Origin: an uncultured Muribaculaceae bacterium
GTDB lineage: Bacteria > Bacteroidota > Bacteroidia > Bacteroidales > Muribaculaceae
Length of the DNA stretch: 18,291 bases
Direction of reading: 5' to 3'
Assembly (NCBI GenBank): GCA_905209725.1
Contig: CAJLTZ010000049.1
Location: forward strand, 1 to 18,291
Of the stretch, positions 16,092-18,291 are shown piece by piece (the first letter of the stretch is position 1; each line of letters starts with the position of its first letter). A program made the position numbers and the translations under genes. Under the pieces are notes generated by a model. The model made no database searches. It was not told where the DNA came from and saw nothing but the letters and a program-made list of their open reading frames with translations.

Positions 16092-16122
16092 TTTGATTAT
16101 ATCAAATAACATTTATAATTTG
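16092..16122 (+). promoter_or_regulatory. Candidate promoter of the TonB-dependent receptor
   Basis: TTTG (16092-16095) is followed after 18 bases by TATAATTTG (16114-16122), a -7 element with one base too many between TA and TTTG. Its -33 element sits back to back with that of the divergent methyltransferase promoter. No cobalamin riboswitch fits in the 136-base gap. Confidence 0.45.
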
Positions 16123-16170
16123 GGGTGTTATTAATATTATAAAAACACACCACTATAAATAGTAACAGTT

Positions 16171-18054
16171 ATGCATACACCACAGAAGATTGTGCTTGTC
16201 ATGGCATCTATGTTGACAGGAATATGGGCGAATGCTGAGAAGTCCGATAGCATAGGAGAAAAGATGAGAGTGAAAGAATTGCCCGGCGTGGAAGTTAAGG
16301 CTAAGGCAAGAGTAGAACTCACGCCGCTTGACGTTATCACCATCAGTTCAGAGCAGATTGACCGCTCTACGGAGTCCTCCCTGCTGCCGGTAATGACAAT
16401 GGACATACCGGGATTCTTTACTTCGGAGCGTGGCTTCATGGGCTACGGCGTATCCGGAGGGTCGGCAGGCTCGGTAAGCATAAGGGGTGTAGGCGGCGGC
16501 AACAAGGTGCTCTTCATGATAGACGGCATGCCGCAATGGGCCGGCGTATTCGGCCATTCCCTTCCCGACACTTATGTGGCGAATGGCGTGGAACGAGTGG
16601 AGGTGGTGAAGGGCCCCTCTTCGTTGCTGTATGGTTCGGGCGCAATGGGCGGCTCAGTGAATATTATCACCCGAAGCCAGAAGGAGGATGGTGTAAGCGG
16701 ACGTGCGAGAGCCCTGTTTGGATCATTCAACACCCAGAAATTCAATCTTTCCACCGGGGTGAAGAAGGGTTCGCTGCAGGCCACCGTGTCCGGGCAACTG
16801 GATCGCAGTAACGGAAACCGCGAAAATTCCGAATACTGGCTTGCCAATGAATATGCCAATATCTCATATGGTATTTCGGACCATTGGAAAGTAGGAGGTC
16901 TTGTGGATATGACCCAGACCAAGGCCAATAATCCCGGCACCGAGCAATCGCCTCTTCTTTCGATGTGGACATATATGTTCCGCGGCACAGGCGCCGTATA
17001 CGTCAACAATCACTATGGTAAAGTGAACGGTGGCGCTCAGGGATGGATCAACTGGGGCACGCATAATGTTGACGACGGCTATGCTCCCGGAGGCACCCCT
17101 CGCGACTATATCTTCCACTCGCGCGATTATAATATGGGATTCACCATGTTCGAAACATTGAACTTATGGGAAGCCAATGCTCTTTCCGTAGGTCTGGATT
17201 TCCAGCACTGGGGTGGCAAATCATGGAACACAGATAAGGCTACTGATTCCCGGACCGAAGGCGTGCGCAAATCGGAAAACGAAGTGGCGGGTTATGTGAT
17301 GATGCAGCAGGGCTTCTTCAGGGATATTCTTAATGTGAATGCCGGCGTGCGTCTGCAGCATGGCTCTTCTTATGGAAATGTCTGGGTGCCGTCGGCCGGT
17401 ATCGTGGTGCGCCCGGGATTCGACTCGGAATTCAAGTTCAACTTCGCCAAGGGTTTCCGTTCTCCGAATATCCGCGAGCTTTATATGTATCCTCCCCACA
17501 ATCCTGACCTGAAGCCCGAATATATGCTCAATTATGAAGTGACCTATACTCAGTGGCTTCTCAATTATCGTCTCAAACTCGGTGCGGCCCTCTATTTCAT
17601 CAACGGAAAGGATATGATCCAGACGCAGATGGTGGATGGCAAACCGAAAAATATGAACGTAGGCAAATTTATCAACAAAGGATTCGAAATAGAGGCTTAC
17701 TATCGCTTCCATCCTTTATGGAGCATCAGTGCCAACTACAGTTACATCCACACGGATAATAACACAATCTATGTGCCGAAAAATAAACTTTGCGGAAGGC
17801 TGATGTATACGCCGGGTAAATTTGAATTTGAGTTGGAAAACCAGAACATCTGGGCCTTGCAGAACGGCAATCCCGATGGCACGACAGCAAAATACACTCT
17901 CTTGAATTTCCGTGGAGCCTACACATTCGGAACCAAGGTGCCCGTGACGGCATTAGTGAAACTTGACAATTTCACCAATCGTCATTATCAGGTGGTATAC
18001 GGCTGTCCGATGCCCGGTATCACGATTATGGGTGGTGTGGAATTTAAATTCTAA
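16171..18054 (+). CDS. TonB-dependent outer membrane receptor
   Basis: A 627-residue receptor of BtuB/FepA-like size, without the extra N-terminal domain of SusC proteins. Signal peptide about residues 1-22 (ending ANA). A TonB-box-like stretch (LPGVEVKAK) precedes the plug domain, recognisable by SVSIRGVGGGNKVLFMIDG and ERVEVVKGPSSLLYGSGAMGG with VNIITR. The 22-strand barrel follows, with FAKGFRSPNIRELY and NPDLKPE near 420-445, NRHYQVVYG near the end and the terminal Phe typical of outer membrane barrels. Substrate is not determinable: siderophore, haem, corrinoid or metal-chelate are all possible. Divergent from the methyltransferase gene; no ABC transporter or TonB/ExbBD genes are in the window. 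Confidence 0.9.
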   Translation: MHTPQKIVLVMASMLTGIWANAEKSDSIGEKMRVKELPGVEVKAKARVELTPLDVITISSEQIDRSTESSLLPVMTMDIPGFFTSERGFMGYGVSGGSAGSVSIRGVGGGNKVLFMIDGMPQWAGVFGHSLPDTYVANGVERVEVVKGPSSLLYGSGAMGGSVNIITRSQKEDGVSGRARALFGSFNTQKFNLSTGVKKGSLQATVSGQLDRSNGNRENSEYWLANEYANISYGISDHWKVGGLVDMTQTKANNPGTEQSPLLSMWTYMFRGTGAVYVNNHYGKVNGGAQGWINWGTHNVDDGYAPGGTPRDYIFHSRDYNMGFTMFETLNLWEANALSVGLDFQHWGGKSWNTDKATDSRTEGVRKSENEVAGYVMMQQGFFRDILNVNAGVRLQHGSSYGNVWVPSAGIVVRPGFDSEFKFNFAKGFRSPNIRELYMYPPHNPDLKPEYMLNYEVTYTQWLLNYRLKLGAALYFINGKDMIQTQMVDGKPKNMNVGKFINKGFEIEAYYRFHPLWSISANYSYIHTDNNTIYVPKNKLCGRLMYTPGKFEFELENQNIWALQNGNPDGTTAKYTLLNFRGAYTFGTKVPVTALVKLDNFTNRHYQVVYGCPMPGITIMGGVEFKF

Positions 18055-18112
18055 GATTTAGTAGATGACAAAAATTGAAATTATGCTGTTAAACATCTAA
18101 ATTTCAGTCGAT

Positions 18113-18120
18113 TATATTTG
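18113..18120 (+). promoter_or_regulatory. Candidate -7 element of the insertion sequence transposase
   Basis: TATATTTG matches TAnnTTTG exactly. No clear TTTG lies 20 bases upstream. It is 53 bases before the transposase ATG and only 3 bases before the foldback begins, so the transcript would include the foldback or begin inside its left arm. Confidence 0.4.
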
Positions 18121-18123
18121 TAA

Positions 18124-18291
18124 AAGTCCTTGAAAATTAGTAATTTAAAGGAAAAGTTTGCCGACTTTTCTCCATGAAAACTACTAATTCCAAGGACTTG
18201 GTCAAAGTTAACCAAATCCTCCCGATTATGCAAGAACATTTTGGACAAAGTGTGAATCTGGCCCGCATAAAGCTTATGGCGTTGCTCCTCC
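18124..18291 (+). mobile_element. Left part of an IS4-like insertion sequence (cut by window end)
   Basis: The element is recognised by its transposase start and by a nested inverted repeat. Outer arms are AAGTCCTTGAAAATTAGT at 18124-18141 and its near-complement at 18183-18199. Inner arms are GAAAAGT at 18151-18157 and ACTTTTC at 18164-18170. The true left terminus is not fixed and may lie left of 18124; the right end and any target duplication are outside the window. Confidence 0.6.
18174..18291 (+). CDS. Transposase, IS4-like, N-terminal fragment
   Basis: Only the first 39 codons are in the window. After MKTTNSKDLVKVNQILPIM comes FGQSVNLARIKLMALL. The NLARIKL segment followed by a hydrophobic stretch is characteristic of a group of IS4-family transposases common in Bacteroidota, whose next residues are usually ALCKVQTV. 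The DDE catalytic residues lie beyond the window, so intactness cannot be judged. The ATG at 18174 lies between the inner and outer right arms of the foldback. Confidence 0.7.
   Translation, partial: MKTTNSKDLVKVNQILPIMQEHFGQSVNLARIKLMALLL

Noticed and set aside
16053..16170. Cobalamin riboswitch upstream of the TonB-dependent receptor
   Set aside because: The gap is too short and AT-rich, and no B12-box-like sequence is visible.

Overview
The window is chromosomal DNA from a member of the Bacteroidota, most likely order Bacteroidales. Several promoters fit the Bacteroidota pattern TTTG, about 20 bases, TAnnTTTG. Start codons lack strong Shine-Dalgarno sequences, the tRNA gene does not encode CCA, and the protein families (AsmA-like giant, KISTS-type MetG, TopA without zinc fingers) fit that phylum. 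The family-level placement is not resolved here.

Bases 1-5850 hold a terminator of an off-window gene, topA, and a 1010-residue AsmA-like envelope protein. Bases 5850-8613 run on the minus strand: luxS, then a promoter driving tRNA-Pro(CGG), a hairpin and metG. Bases 8740-11907 run on the plus strand: a small unknown protein, ruvB (whose promoter ends only 4 bases before the ATG) and a polysaccharide flippase. Bases 11908-12572 contain a dead IS66-type transposase fragment and a GC-rich hairpin-bearing spacer. Bases 12573-14267 encode a TPR lipoprotein with an OmpA-like segment, closed by a strong terminator.

Bases 14340-18054 look like accessory DNA and are the most interesting part. An XRE-type regulator with a histidine-rich linker and coiled coil has a long leader carrying a 14-bp perfect inverted repeat. 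Convergent to it is a two-gene minus-strand unit: a SAM-dependent methyltransferase and a small exported protein that overlaps it by ATGA but is out of frame at an A6 tract. A TonB-dependent receptor is divergent from the methyltransferase, with back-to-back promoter elements between them. The window ends inside an IS4-like element whose transposase start sits in a nested foldback.

Housekeeping genes dominate (DNA topology, methionyl-tRNA synthesis, activated methyl cycle, Holliday junction processing). No CRISPR array, prophage or recognised defence system is visible. The regulator/exported protein/methyltransferase/receptor cluster is the best candidate for an undescribed functional unit, but its function is inference.
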